Assembly (NCBI GenBank): GCA_030065125.1
Contig: JASJDM010000053.1
Location: 1-61,082 of the forward strand
Reading direction: 5' to 3'
Length of the DNA stretch: 61,082 bases
Source of the DNA: Lysobacterales bacterium
GTDB taxonomy: Bacteria > Pseudomonadota > Gammaproteobacteria > Xanthomonadales > SZUA-38
Part shown: in pieces, positions 25,634 through 33,999 of the stretch
How positions within the stretch are numbered: the first letter of the stretch is position 1
Layout: each line of letters opens with the position of its first letter
The notes under the pieces: generated by a model
Seen by the model: the letters and a program-made list of their open reading frames with translations, nothing else
Told to the model about the DNA's origin: nothing
Database searches by the model: none
Program-made: the position numbers and the translations under genes

Positions 25634-26215
25634 ATGAGCCACTCAGATGAGTCCAATCCAGTACAAGAAGAAGGCGTTGAGCCAGGTGCAGAGGGTGCTG
25701 AAGGCGGACAGCCCGAGGTAGCGGAAGCCGAGGCGGCGCCGGACGCGGCCTCCCTGGCAGAGCACATCGAAAAGCTTCAGGCGGAAGTCCACCATGCCCA
25801 GGAAAACGCGATGCGGGCCCAGGCGGAAATGCAAAACGTGCGCAAGCGCAGCCTGCGTGAAGTGGAGCAGGCCAGGAAGTTTGCGCTGGAGCGGTTTATG
25901 TCCGACCTGCTGGAAGTCAACGACACCCTGGAAAAAGGTCTGGAAGTATCCGAGGGGGAACAGGCATCAGCCGAGCAACTCCAGGAGGGTACCGAACTGA
26001 CTCTCAGGATCCTGCGTAAGGTTTTCGAAAAACACGGGCTCCAGGAGGTGGACCCCGCCGGGGCGGCTTTCGACCCGGAGCTGCACGAAGCCATGAGCAT
26101 GCTGCCCAGCGAAGACCAGGAGCCCAATACGGTGCTGTTCGTGATCCAGAAAGGGTTCCTGCTGAACGGCCGCCTGCTGCGCCCGGCCCGGGTCATCGTG
26201 GCCAGCGCGCCCTGA
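25634..26215 (+). CDS. grpE: GrpE, nucleotide exchange factor of DnaK
   Basis: GrpE releases ADP from DnaK during the chaperone cycle. ATG 25634 is preceded by GAGGAAGG; the longer frame upstream is leader sequence. The 193-residue product has an acidic disordered N-terminus, the long paired helix (AEMQNVRKRSLREVEQARKF) and the C-terminal beta domain (FDPELHEAMSMLP, VIQKGFLLNGRLLRPARV). It is part of the dnaK heat-shock cluster. Confidence 0.95.
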   Translation: MSHSDESNPVQEEGVEPGAEGAEGGQPEVAEAEAAPDAASLAEHIEKLQAEVHHAQENAMRAQAEMQNVRKRSLREVEQARKFALERFMSDLLEVNDTLEKGLEVSEGEQASAEQLQEGTELTLRILRKVFEKHGLQEVDPAGAAFDPELHEAMSMLPSEDQEPNTVLFVIQKGFLLNGRLLRPARVIVASAP

Positions 26216-26243
26216 CAGGGCGCAGCCGGCACAGGGGCGGCGT

Positions 26244-26269
26244 ATTGAAAAGAGGGGGGACATCCCCAT
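26244..26269 (+). promoter_or_regulatory. Sigma-32-type heat-shock promoter of dnaK
   Basis: ATTGAAA (26244-26250) and CCCCAT (26264-26269) are separated by 13 bases, matching the RpoH consensus CTTGAAA-N(13)-CCCCAT seen at E. coli dnaK. It lies 63 bases before the dnaK ATG, in the gap after grpE. Confidence 0.75.
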
Positions 26270-26331
26270 CTTCTGAATCAGGTTATTTAACGTAGATTTT
26301 TGTTTTAAGAGATTTTTTGGAGAACTGTCAG

Positions 26332-28248
26332 ATGGGCAAAATCATCGGCATAGACCTGGGGACAACCAACTCCTGCGTGGCCGTGATGGACGGCGACAAC
26401 GCCAAGGTCATCGAAAACGCGGAAGGCGATCGCACCACCCCTTCTATTGTCGCGTTCACCAAGGATGGGGAAGTGCTGGTGGGTCAGCCCGCCAAGCGCC
26501 AGGCCGTGACCAACCCGGCCAACACCCTGTTCGCGGTCAAGCGTCTGATCGGACGCAAGTACGACGAAGAGGTGGTTCAGCGCGACAAGGACATGGTCCC
26601 CTACGAGATCGTCAAGGCCGACAACGGCGACGCCTGGGTTGAGGCCAACGGCAAGAAGATGGCCGCGCCGGAGGTTTCCGCGCGGGTGCTGATGAAAATG
26701 AAGAAAACCGCCGAGGATTACCTGGGCGAGGAAGTCAAGGAAGCGGTCATTACCGTGCCGGCCTACTTCAATGATTCCCAGCGTCAGGCCACCAAGGATG
26801 CCGGCCGCATCGCCGGTCTCGAGGTCCGCCGGATCATCAACGAGCCCACCGCCGCGGCGCTGGCCTACGGGCTTGACAAGAAGGGCGGTGACCGCAAGGT
26901 GGCGGTCTACGACCTGGGTGGAGGTACCTTCGATATCTCCATCATCGAGATTGCCGACGTGGACGGCGAGATGCAGTTCGAAGTGCTGGCCACCAACGGC
27001 GATACTTTCCTGGGCGGTGAGGACTTTGACCTGCGGCTGATCGACTACCTGGTTGACGAGTTCAAGAAAGATCAGGGGATGGACCTGCGCAACGATCCGC
27101 TGGCTCTTCAGCGCCTGAAGGAAGGCGCCGAGCGGGCCAAGATCGAGTTGTCATCCTCCCAGCAGACGGAAGTGAATCTGCCCTACATCACGGCGGATCA
27201 AACCGGTCCCAAGCACCTGAACATCAAGCTGACCCGGGCCAAGCTGGAGTCCCTGGTGGACGAGCTGGTCAAGAAGACTATCGGCCCCTGCCGCACCGCT
27301 CTGAACGACGCGGGCATCAAGGTCGGCGAGATCGACGACGTGATTCTGGTGGGCGGTCAGACCCGCATGCCCAAAGTGCAGGAAACCGTGGCGGACTTTT
27401 TCGGCCGCGAGCCGCGCAAGGACGTAAATCCGGACGAAGCCGTTGCCATTGGCGCGGCCATCCAGGGTGGTGTTCTGTCCGGCGACGTCAAGGACGTGCT
27501 GCTGCTGGACGTCACGCCCCTGTCTCTGGGTATCGAAACCCTGGGCGGCGTGATGACCAAGCTGATCGAGAAGAACACCACCATTCCCACCAAGGCCTCC
27601 CAGATCTTCTCCACCGCCGAGGACAACCAGACCGCGGTCACGGTTCACGTCCTGCAGGGGGAGCGGGACATGGCGTCTGCCAACAAGTCCCTGGCCCGGT
27701 TTGACCTCGCGGGCATCCCGCCGGCCGGCCGTGGCATGCCCCAGATCGAGGTGGAGTTCGACATCGATGCCAACGGCATCCTGCACGTGCGTGCCACCGA
27801 CAAGGCAACCGGCAAGGAGCAGCGGATCGAGATCAAGGCAGGTTCCGGCCTGAGCGAGGACGAGATCGATCGCATGGTGCAGGACGCTGAGGCGCACAAG
27901 GACGAGGACCGCAAGTTCCACGAGCTGGTGACGGCCCGCAACGCCGCGGACGCCATGGTGCACTCCACCCGCTCCAGCCTGAAAGAGCTGGAAGACGCCC
28001 TGGACGAGGGCGAGAAGCTGAAGGTGGAAGGCGCGGTCAACGAGTTGGAAGAGGCGATGAAAGGCGACGACAAGGACGCCATCGAAGCCAGGATGCAGGA
28101 GCTGCAGCAGGCCGCCCAGGTGTTGATGCAGAAAGCTGCCGAAAAGAGCCAGGCCCAGCCCGGAGACGGGTCGGCAGACGCCGGCGACGCCCCGGGCGAC
28201 GACGTGGTCGACGCCGAGTTCGAGGAAGTCAAGGAAGACGACAAGTAA
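26332..28248 (+). CDS. dnaK: DnaK, Hsp70 chaperone
   Basis: DnaK is the ATP-dependent Hsp70 chaperone. The ATG at 26332 (MGKIIGIDLGTTNSCVAV) gives 638 residues; a TTG five codons earlier is not needed because GGAGAA sits at ribosome-site distance. The nucleotide-binding motifs (DLGGGTFDISI, VGGQTRMP), the linker VLLLDVTPLSLG, the substrate domain and the acidic tail ending EEVKEDDK are all present. It is driven by its own heat-shock promoter and followed by a terminator-like hairpin before dnaJ. Confidence 0.98.
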   Translation: MGKIIGIDLGTTNSCVAVMDGDNAKVIENAEGDRTTPSIVAFTKDGEVLVGQPAKRQAVTNPANTLFAVKRLIGRKYDEEVVQRDKDMVPYEIVKADNGDAWVEANGKKMAAPEVSARVLMKMKKTAEDYLGEEVKEAVITVPAYFNDSQRQATKDAGRIAGLEVRRIINEPTAAALAYGLDKKGGDRKVAVYDLGGGTFDISIIEIADVDGEMQFEVLATNGDTFLGGEDFDLRLIDYLVDEFKKDQGMDLRNDPLALQRLKEGAERAKIELSSSQQTEVNLPYITADQTGPKHLNIKLTRAKLESLVDELVKKTIGPCRTALNDAGIKVGEIDDVILVGGQTRMPKVQETVADFFGREPRKDVNPDEAVAIGAAIQGGVLSGDVKDVLLLDVTPLSLGIETLGGVMTKLIEKNTTIPTKASQIFSTAEDNQTAVTVHVLQGERDMASANKSLARFDLAGIPPAGRGMPQIEVEFDIDANGILHVRATDKATGKEQRIEIKAGSGLSEDEIDRMVQDAEAHKDEDRKFHELVTARNAADAMVHSTRSSLKELEDALDEGEKLKVEGAVNELEEAMKGDDKDAIEARMQELQQAAQVLMQKAAEKSQAQPGDGSADAGDAPGDDVVDAEFEEVKEDDK

Positions 28249-28269
28249 ATCCCCTGGCAAGGGGGGCGT

Positions 28270-28307
28270 GGGCAGTCCGGCACAAGCGGGACTGCCCATG
28301 GTTTTTT
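28270..28307 (+). terminator. Intrinsic terminator between dnaK and dnaJ
   Basis: A perfect 9-bp stem (GGGCAGTCC/GGACTGCCC, 10-base loop) is followed by ATGG and a run of six T. No separate dnaJ promoter is obvious in the remaining few bases, so this probably works as a partial terminator that lowers dnaJ relative to dnaK. Confidence 0.75.
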
Positions 28308-28321
28308 AACCATCTGGAAAT

Positions 28322-29443
28322 ATGTCAAAGCGGGATTACTACGAGGTTCTGGGGGTAGAGCGAGGCGCGGACAAGGCCGAATTGAAAAAGGCCTTCCGGC
28401 GGCTGGCCATGAAGTACCACCCGGACCGTAATCCCGATGACCCCGATTCGGCCCAGGAGCACTTCAAAGAGGCCAAAGAAGCCTATGAAGTGCTCAGCGA
28501 CGAGCAGAAGCGCGCAGCCTACGATCAGTTTGGCCACGACGGGCTGAAATCCGGCGGGTTTGGTGGTGGCGGATTCAGCGGCGACGTCGGCGATATCTTT
28601 GGCGACATCTTCGGTGACATCTTCGGCGGCGGTGGCCGCCGGCGCCAGCGCCGGGGCGCCGATCTTCGCTATCCCCTGGACCTTGACCTGGAAGAGGCCG
28701 TCCACGGCGTCACCAGGGAGATCAAGGTGCCGACCCTGGTGGGCTGTGAGGGCTGCGGCGGCACGGGCTCCGAAGACGGGCGCCGCAAATCCTGCGGCAC
28801 CTGCGGGGGCGTTGGCCAGGTGCGGATGCAGCAGGGCATCTTCTCGGTACAGCAGACCTGCCCGGCCTGCCGCGGCCAGGGCCAGGTTGTCGAGAATCCC
28901 TGCAACCGCTGCGGTGGCGCCGGGCGAGTGCAGGAGCAGAAAACCCTGTCAGTCCGGATTCCGCCGGGTGTGGACGATGGCGATCGCATCCGCCTGGCCG
29001 GGGAGGGCGAAGCCGGCGAGCGTGGGACCCAGTCCGGCGACCTTTACGTGGAAGTGCAGGTCCGCCAGCACCCCATCTTCCAGCGCGACGGCGACGACCT
29101 CTACTGCGAGATTCCCATTCGGTTTGGCACTGCTGCCCTGGGGGGTGAGATGCGCGTCCCCACCCTGGACGGTGACGTCAATCTCAAGATCCCGGCAGAA
29201 ACCCAGTCCGGCCGGATGTTCCGCATGCGCGGCAAGGGCGTGAAGTCGGTCCGCAGCCGCAGCAAGGGCGACCTGCTGTGCCGGGTGACGGTGGAAACGC
29301 CGGTGAAACTGAACCGCGAGCAGAAAGACCTCCTGCGCGCTTTCGAAGCCTCCCTGGGTGACGAAACCGAAGAACACAGCCAGAATCCCAAAGCCTCATC
29401 CTGGATGGACTCGGTCAAGCAGTTTTTTGATCGGATGGCTTAG
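28322..29443 (+). CDS. dnaJ: DnaJ, Hsp40 co-chaperone
   Basis: DnaJ stimulates the DnaK ATPase and delivers substrates. The 373-residue type A protein has a J domain with HPD (KYHPDRNPDD), a Gly/Phe-rich linker and four zinc-finger repeats (CEGCGGTG, CGTCGGVG, CPACRGQG, CNRCGGAG), then the C-terminal substrate domains. The ribosome site is weak and close (GGAAA three bases upstream), which, with the upstream terminator, suggests lower expression than DnaK. Confidence 0.97.
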   Translation: MSKRDYYEVLGVERGADKAELKKAFRRLAMKYHPDRNPDDPDSAQEHFKEAKEAYEVLSDEQKRAAYDQFGHDGLKSGGFGGGGFSGDVGDIFGDIFGDIFGGGGRRRQRRGADLRYPLDLDLEEAVHGVTREIKVPTLVGCEGCGGTGSEDGRRKSCGTCGGVGQVRMQQGIFSVQQTCPACRGQGQVVENPCNRCGGAGRVQEQKTLSVRIPPGVDDGDRIRLAGEGEAGERGTQSGDLYVEVQVRQHPIFQRDGDDLYCEIPIRFGTAALGGEMRVPTLDGDVNLKIPAETQSGRMFRMRGKGVKSVRSRSKGDLLCRVTVETPVKLNREQKDLLRAFEASLGDETEEHSQNPKASSWMDSVKQFFDRMA

Positions 29444-29479
29444 CCCACTCCCTGACGGGGGAGGCAAGCGCCCAACCTG

Positions 29480-30922
29480 TCATCCCCCACGGATCACCAC
29501 CGCCAGTCGCCCCACGGCAAGCAGCAGGGCGAGCGCCATCGCCGCAACCGTGGTGACGGTCAGGTCGGGGTAGAAGGCATATCCGGTGGGGAAGCTGACG
29601 CCCAGCATTTTCTGAAAGCCGACGAATGCAATATAGACACCCGCTGCCAGCCCCAACGCCGCTGCGACATTGAGCCCGAGAAGCCATCGGCGCATGGGCT
29701 GGGGGCGAATGAACAGCCGCCGTCCAGTCTTGAACAGCAATAGCAGCAGACCCAGGGGCGCCATCACCACAGACCAGATCGCAATCTTCGCAGCAAACGG
29801 TGCAGCCGCTGGCACAGGTTCCAATCCCAATGCGGCATGGGTCACAGCCCGGGGCAGGTCGCCATGGGCCAGGCCCGACATATTGGTCAGCACCACCACC
29901 ACGTCGCCCTTGGCGGGCACCATCGTGGCGAGGGTGAAAAAGCCGGGCGTAAAACCGGAGTGCTCGAAAACCGGATGGTCCCCGCCGCTGTTGGTAAACC
30001 AACCGTAGGCGTAGCCCCACTGTTGGTTGAAGGGCTTGATGACAAACAGCCTGTCCGCCCCCTCGGGCACAATGCGGGGGTCGCGGGTACGCACCGCCTC
30101 CACATATCGGGCCAGGTCCTCGATACTGGCCAGGACACCGCCCGCGCCGATCCTGCTCCGGTCAGGCTCGGCATCCGGCTCAGGCTGCCAGGCTCGCGGC
30201 ACGCCAAACCAAAGCCGATACCCCGTCGCCACCGGGATGGATTCTGAGGGTGGAACCTGCACAAAGCTGTTGGTCATGCCCAGCGGCTCGAAAATACGGG
30301 CCCGCAGCGCCTGTTCAAAGGATCGGTTGTCCAGTACCTCGATCAGGTGGGAGAGCAGGATGTAGTTGGCATTGGAGTACTGAAAGGTAGAACCGGGGTC
30401 GGCGGACAATTGAACCCCAGCCAGTCCGGCAACCGCCGCCGCGGGGCCCGACAGACCGGCGTCTGTGGCCTTGGCGCTGTTGCCATCCAGCGTCGTCAGA
30501 CCGCTGTGGTGGGTAACCAGGTGGTCAACCGTGATGCGATCCGACTGTGATCTGGAGGCGGTGCGGAACGTTGGAACATGGCGCACCACCGGATCATCCA
30601 GGTCCAGCTTGCCTTCCGACGCCATCTGCAGAACGACCAGGGCCACAAAAGACTTGGTGATCGACCCGGTTTGAAACGCGGTCTGGGCGGTGACAGGCCG
30701 TCCACCCGGTCCGGCGATGCCATAACCCCTGGCCAGCAGTGACTGTCCATTGCGCAAGACCGCAACGGCCATCCCCGGCGCGCCAGCATCCTCGCGCATG
30801 CCCGCCGCTGCGGCATCAAATGCAGCCACGTCGAAATCGTCTGCATCCTGTGGAACCGCTATAACCTGCGGGCCCGTCAGCAGGAGAAGCAACACAGCGG
30901 TCATCTTTTTTGGTTTCATCAT
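29480..30922 (-). CDS. Serine hydrolase of the beta-lactamase (class C)/S12 family with membrane tail
   Basis: This 480-residue protein has a signal peptide (KPKKMTAVLLLLLTGPQVIA) and a penicillin-binding/AmpC-like domain: SxxK in GSITKSF, the YSNANY tyrosine motif and a C-terminal HSG triad (EHSGFTPG). About 100 residues at the C-terminus form three probable membrane helices. Proteins of this layout are D-aminopeptidase/esterase-like hydrolases anchored to the inner membrane, with unknown substrate. It starts at ATG 30922 or 30919; a TTG at 30949 is less likely. It is convergent with dnaJ. Confidence 0.82.
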   Translation of the reverse strand: MMKPKKMTAVLLLLLTGPQVIAVPQDADDFDVAAFDAAAAGMREDAGAPGMAVAVLRNGQSLLARGYGIAGPGGRPVTAQTAFQTGSITKSFVALVVLQMASEGKLDLDDPVVRHVPTFRTASRSQSDRITVDHLVTHHSGLTTLDGNSAKATDAGLSGPAAAVAGLAGVQLSADPGSTFQYSNANYILLSHLIEVLDNRSFEQALRARIFEPLGMTNSFVQVPPSESIPVATGYRLWFGVPRAWQPEPDAEPDRSRIGAGGVLASIEDLARYVEAVRTRDPRIVPEGADRLFVIKPFNQQWGYAYGWFTNSGGDHPVFEHSGFTPGFFTLATMVPAKGDVVVVLTNMSGLAHGDLPRAVTHAALGLEPVPAAAPFAAKIAIWSVVMAPLGLLLLLFKTGRRLFIRPQPMRRWLLGLNVAAALGLAAGVYIAFVGFQKMLGVSFPTGYAFYPDLTVTTVAAMALALLLAVGRLAVVIRGG

Positions 30923-30949
30923 ATAGCGCCGGCGGATATGGGTAATCAA

Positions 30950-31378
30950 GAATGGCCATATTCTATTTCGATAGGCGCTCGGCCTCGAATACTGCGCTTC
31001 GATTTCCGGCTGGAGGAAGACATCAGGAGCGGCCGCGGCTGACTGGATAAGTTGCCGCGGAAACGTGCTGAATGAACCTATGGTCTGTTACCGAGTCGGC
31101 GGATCAGAAGTTTCCGCGCGGTAACTTTTCCGGGACACTGAAGTCGGCTTTCGGGAGCTGACATTCCTCTGTTCGTGATTACACCCTGATTCTGGCACCA
31201 TCGGGAAATAATTCCTGAAATGGGTGGTTAGTGTGCTTGGTACTCTGGTCAGAAAATTGTTATCGGTCATGCTGGCGTCCGCCAAATCCTCCGGGAAAGG
31301 CTTGGCGCCGCGTTTCCGCGGTAACTTCCTTCGTAGCGTCGTAAGAACTCAATGGTTGGGCGACATCAATCTTCAACA
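30950..31378. other. 429-base gene-free region with three CCGCGG palindromes and a possible cassette core site
   Basis: No convincing coding frame is present. Three related near-palindromes occur at 31051-31064 (GTTGCCGCGGAAAC), 31110-31125 (GTTTCCGCGCGGTAAC) and 31312-31325 (GTTTCCGCGGTAAC). Just before the next gene, GTTGGGC at 31355-31361 matches the integron core consensus GTTRRRY, but I could not find a convincing opposite arm. The base composition drops relative to the flanking housekeeping DNA. Confidence 0.45.
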
Positions 31379-32074
31379 ATGAAGCGATATCTACTTCTGG
31401 CGTTTCTCGCTCTATTCATCGTTTGTAGCGTCGAACTCGCCGCGAGTACCTGCTACGGCACTACATCCAACGGTGCTTTAAGGAACGGCTGCAAGCTCCC
31501 AGGCTCCGGGCCCAACTTCTCGCCTTACACTTCTCTCGGGTCGGCCCTGGGCCGGACTTGGGTCCACTGCGATGTCGCGCAGGTCGTCTCAGACGCATAC
31601 GCCGCTCTTAGCGAGTCCCATCCAGATTGGCGATTCGTCTACGCCGAATCCGGCAAGGCGAAAGGTGGCGAGTTCGAGCCACACAAGACGCACCAGAACG
31701 GCCTTTCCGTTGACTTCATGGTTCCAGTCCTGGACACGTCAGGCACTTCTGTTCCGCTCCCAACCAGCATTCTCAACAAGTTCGGCTATTCAATCGAATT
31801 CGACTCATCGGGCCACGTCGGCGACCTTCGTATCGACTTCGAGGCAATCGCTGCTCATCTCGCGGCAGTCCGTGAAGCTGCGAATGCCAATGACGTCGGA
31901 ATCTGGCGCGTTATCTTCGATCCCGAGCTTCAGCCTCGTCTTCAGTCCACAACGTCGTGGCGGAAGATCAAAGATCTACAGTTTTCCGAGCGTCGCTCAT
32001 GGGTGCGACACGATGAGCACTACCATATCGACTTTGATATCCGCTGCCGGTCGCTGGCCGATTTGCCCGAATAA
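31379..32074 (+). CDS. Probable murein endopeptidase of the MepA (M74)/LAS metallopeptidase type
   Basis: This 231-residue exported protein (signal KRYLLLAFLALFIVCSVELA) contains HKTHQNGLSVDF (HxxxxxxD-type zinc site) and HDEHYHIDF near the C-terminus. These are the metal-binding motifs of LAS-fold peptidases such as penicillin-insensitive murein endopeptidase MepA. It should cut peptidoglycan cross-links in the periplasm. Cysteines near the N-terminus (CYGTTSNGALRNGCKLP) resemble the MepA N-terminal disulfide region. Start 31379 is chosen because it precedes the signal directly. Codon usage is less GC-biased than in neighbours, and it is followed by an attC-like element, suggesting a captured cassette. 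Confidence 0.75.
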   Translation: MKRYLLLAFLALFIVCSVELAASTCYGTTSNGALRNGCKLPGSGPNFSPYTSLGSALGRTWVHCDVAQVVSDAYAALSESHPDWRFVYAESGKAKGGEFEPHKTHQNGLSVDFMVPVLDTSGTSVPLPTSILNKFGYSIEFDSSGHVGDLRIDFEAIAAHLAAVREAANANDVGIWRVIFDPELQPRLQSTTSWRKIKDLQFSERRSWVRHDEHYHIDFDIRCRSLADLPE

Positions 32075-32080
32075 GATGTC

Positions 32081-32225
32081 GCCGAACGATGCTTTGCAGC
32101 GGACAGTGCATTTGCCTGCCAGTCTTCATGGTTTTCCCAGCTGATATGATGCTGCGCTCCGGCTGCCTGGAAGCCTTCGTCGAATGCCTGCTCAGCATGC
32201 ACCGCGGTTAGCTTGAACGTTATGC
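32081..32225 (+). repeat. attC-like recombination element (integron cassette end)
   Basis: The element begins GCCGAAC at 32081, seven bases after the endopeptidase stop, and continues into GATGCTTTGCAGCGGAC, a layout typical of the left half of cassette attC sites. It ends with GCGGTTAGCTTGAACG followed by the core-like GTTATGC at 32219-32225. GTGCAT near the left arm can pair with ATGCAC near the right arm. Each outer core deviates by one base from RYYYAAC/GTTRRRY. No integrase gene is in the window. Assignment is by pattern only. Confidence 0.5.
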
Positions 32226-32779
32226 CGATCAGGTCCCAGGAGATCATCACACTCCTTCAGTCCGATCCGGATCGCATGTCTGCCCTGCGGGCAATATGTG
32301 GACTTGGCCTGCCGGACTGCTGGCTGGCCGCTGGCTTCGTCCGCAACATGGTCTGGGATGCTCTGCATGGCTACGCTGCGACTCCGCTCAATGACATTGA
32401 CGTCATTTACCATGACCCCGAGGACAGGGATGGAACAGTCGCGCGGGTGGTTGAAGATCAGATCAGGGGACGTTCTCCGCACCGAAACTGGGAGGTACGG
32501 AACCAGGCTGTCATGCACCTCCGCAACGGCGATGCGCCTTATCTTGATTCGGCCGACGCCATGTCCCATTGGCCGGAAATTGAGACAGCAGTCGGGGCGC
32601 GCCTTAAACCCAGCGGCGAGGTCGAGCTGCTTGCACCCTTCGGCACGGATTCGCTTCTTGCAGGACATTTGACCCACAACCCAAAGCGTCCCTATGAGCT
32701 CTTCATGTCACGCGTCATATCCAAAAACTGGCTGCAGAAGTGGCCAAATCTGCAAATCGTGTCAGAGGTGAAAAATTGA
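32222..32779 (+). CDS. Nucleotidyltransferase-like protein (DUF925 type)
   Basis: This 185-residue protein has GLPDCWLAAGFVRNMVWD followed by TPLNDIDVIYHD, a G...D-x-D arrangement of the minimal nucleotidyltransferase fold. Proteins of this family are frequent cargo of integron cassettes, and no substrate is known. The ATG overlaps the core-like end of the attC-like element, as expected for a cassette gene. Its stop overlaps the start of the downstream zinc-finger gene. Confidence 0.72.
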   Translation: MPIRSQEIITLLQSDPDRMSALRAICGLGLPDCWLAAGFVRNMVWDALHGYAATPLNDIDVIYHDPEDRDGTVARVVEDQIRGRSPHRNWEVRNQAVMHLRNGDAPYLDSADAMSHWPEIETAVGARLKPSGEVELLAPFGTDSLLAGHLTHNPKRPYELFMSRVISKNWLQKWPNLQIVSEVKN

Positions 32780-32967
32780 GTCGGAAGCGCCATGAACTGA
32801 GGGCTCTCGATCCAGCAGCCCTGCGCGATACCACTTACTGCAGCTTCTGCGGGAGGGCAGAGGGTGAGTACGAATTTCTGATTCGCGGCCCGGGCGTGCA
32901 GATTTGTGACCACTGTGTCTCAGCGTGCAGCCAGGAGATAGATCTGCAGCGGCGGGAAAAGGAATGA
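32776..32967 (+). CDS. Stand-alone ClpX-type C4 zinc-finger protein
   Basis: This 63-residue protein is essentially one zinc-binding domain, YCSFCGRAEGEYEFLIRGPG cut at both ends, then ICDHCVSACSQE. It resembles the N-terminal ClpX zinc-binding domain that dimerises and recruits substrates. It starts at a TTG overlapping the upstream stop (TTGA), with GAGGTG six bases before. There is no AAA+ domain, so it cannot act as ClpX itself. It might modulate ClpXP or bind nucleic acid; that is speculative. Confidence 0.65.
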   Translation: MSRKRHELRALDPAALRDTTYCSFCGRAEGEYEFLIRGPGVQICDHCVSACSQEIDLQRREKE

Positions 32968-33075
32968 TCCTGCTGAAACTGTAGCGGCCGCCGGGATGGA
33001 AACCCAAGTTTCGGGGGCTGGCAATGGAACAGATGTGCCGGCGGGACGGCCTCCAGTTCCGACAGGGTGATGTCG

Positions 33076-33999
33076 CTACTGGGCGTCCAGCCAGGCAGCG
33101 CGAATATCGCCGGCTGCGGCCGACCACACCCCCTGATGACTCATGACGTGCTGCAGCACCAGCTCCAGCTTGCCGATCCGGTGCGGCTGGCCCAGCATCC
33201 ACGGATGAACATTAAGCGCCAGTAGCCGGCCTCCCTGCTCAGCCGCTTCAGCATACAGATAGTCGAAGGCATCGATGATCTGGTCTGCATATTCCGTTTC
33301 CGAATGCAGGTTGTTCAGGATGATGAAGCGGTCCTCCAGTTCAGTGGATAGCGGCATGGCGGTGATGTCGCCGGCAGGGGTGCGGAACTGGAACGGCATG
33401 TCGTCGTTGACCCAGTCGCACATGTAGTTGATGCCGTTGGACACCAGCAGTTCCGGTGTGTGGAGGCTCTGGGACTTGCCGGGACTGATCCAGCCCGTGA
33501 CGCGTTGGCCCGTCACGTCGCGAAGGACCTTCAGAGACCGGGCAATTATCTCCGCCTCCTCCTGTTTGTCCTGCCCGCCGTAATGAGGGGTATCCATGTT
33601 CCAGCCGTGGCACAGGATCTCGTCGCCGCGATCGACGATGCGCCTGACCAGGTAGGGATAGCGCTCGGCCAGGCGGCTGCTGATGGCGAATGAGCCCTTG
33701 ACCTTGAACTGATCCAGTGCGCTGAGCACGCGGAAAACACCGACCCGGTTGCCGTACTCACGCAGGGTGAAATGACGCAGGTCCGGATAAGCGGTGGACA
33801 TGCCACCGGGGGGTGGAAACGGCTTGCCTCGTTGATTCAACGGGAAGAACTGCAGCGCCACATTGACCCACAGCGCCAGCTGCTTGCCACCCGGCCACTC
33901 AACCGGTTTGCGGTCGACCAGCATGGACCAGTCGTAATAATCGTGGTCCATGCCATAACTGCGGTGGGGGTACTCGAAGTAGGATTTTTCCAAGGTCAT
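33076..33999 (-). CDS. Polysaccharide-deacetylase-family hydrolase, PuuE/allantoinase-like (second copy)
   Basis: This 307-residue cytoplasmic NodB-fold enzyme has family features GNRVGVFRVLSALDQF, the metal/His segment DEILCHGWNMDTPHYGG, GWISPGKSQSLHTPELL and LNVHPWMLGQPHR. These resemble PuuE-type allantoinases and related cyclic-amide hydrolases rather than secreted glycan deacetylases. There is no signal peptide. It overlaps its paralogue by four bases and is the third gene of a hydrolase operon. Substrate unknown. Confidence 0.8.
   Translation of the reverse strand: MTLEKSYFEYPHRSYGMDHDYYDWSMLVDRKPVEWPGGKQLALWVNVALQFFPLNQRGKPFPPPGGMSTAYPDLRHFTLREYGNRVGVFRVLSALDQFKVKGSFAISSRLAERYPYLVRRIVDRGDEILCHGWNMDTPHYGGQDKQEEAEIIARSLKVLRDVTGQRVTGWISPGKSQSLHTPELLVSNGINYMCDWVNDDMPFQFRTPAGDITAMPLSTELEDRFIILNNLHSETEYADQIIDAFDYLYAEAAEQGGRLLALNVHPWMLGQPHRIGKLELVLQHVMSHQGVWSAAAGDIRAAWLDAQ

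Noticed and set aside
31088..31285. Minus-strand frame of 65 residues in the gene-free region
   Set aside because: It has no ribosome site, no hydrophobic or family pattern, and basic Ser/Arg-rich content typical of a chance frame.
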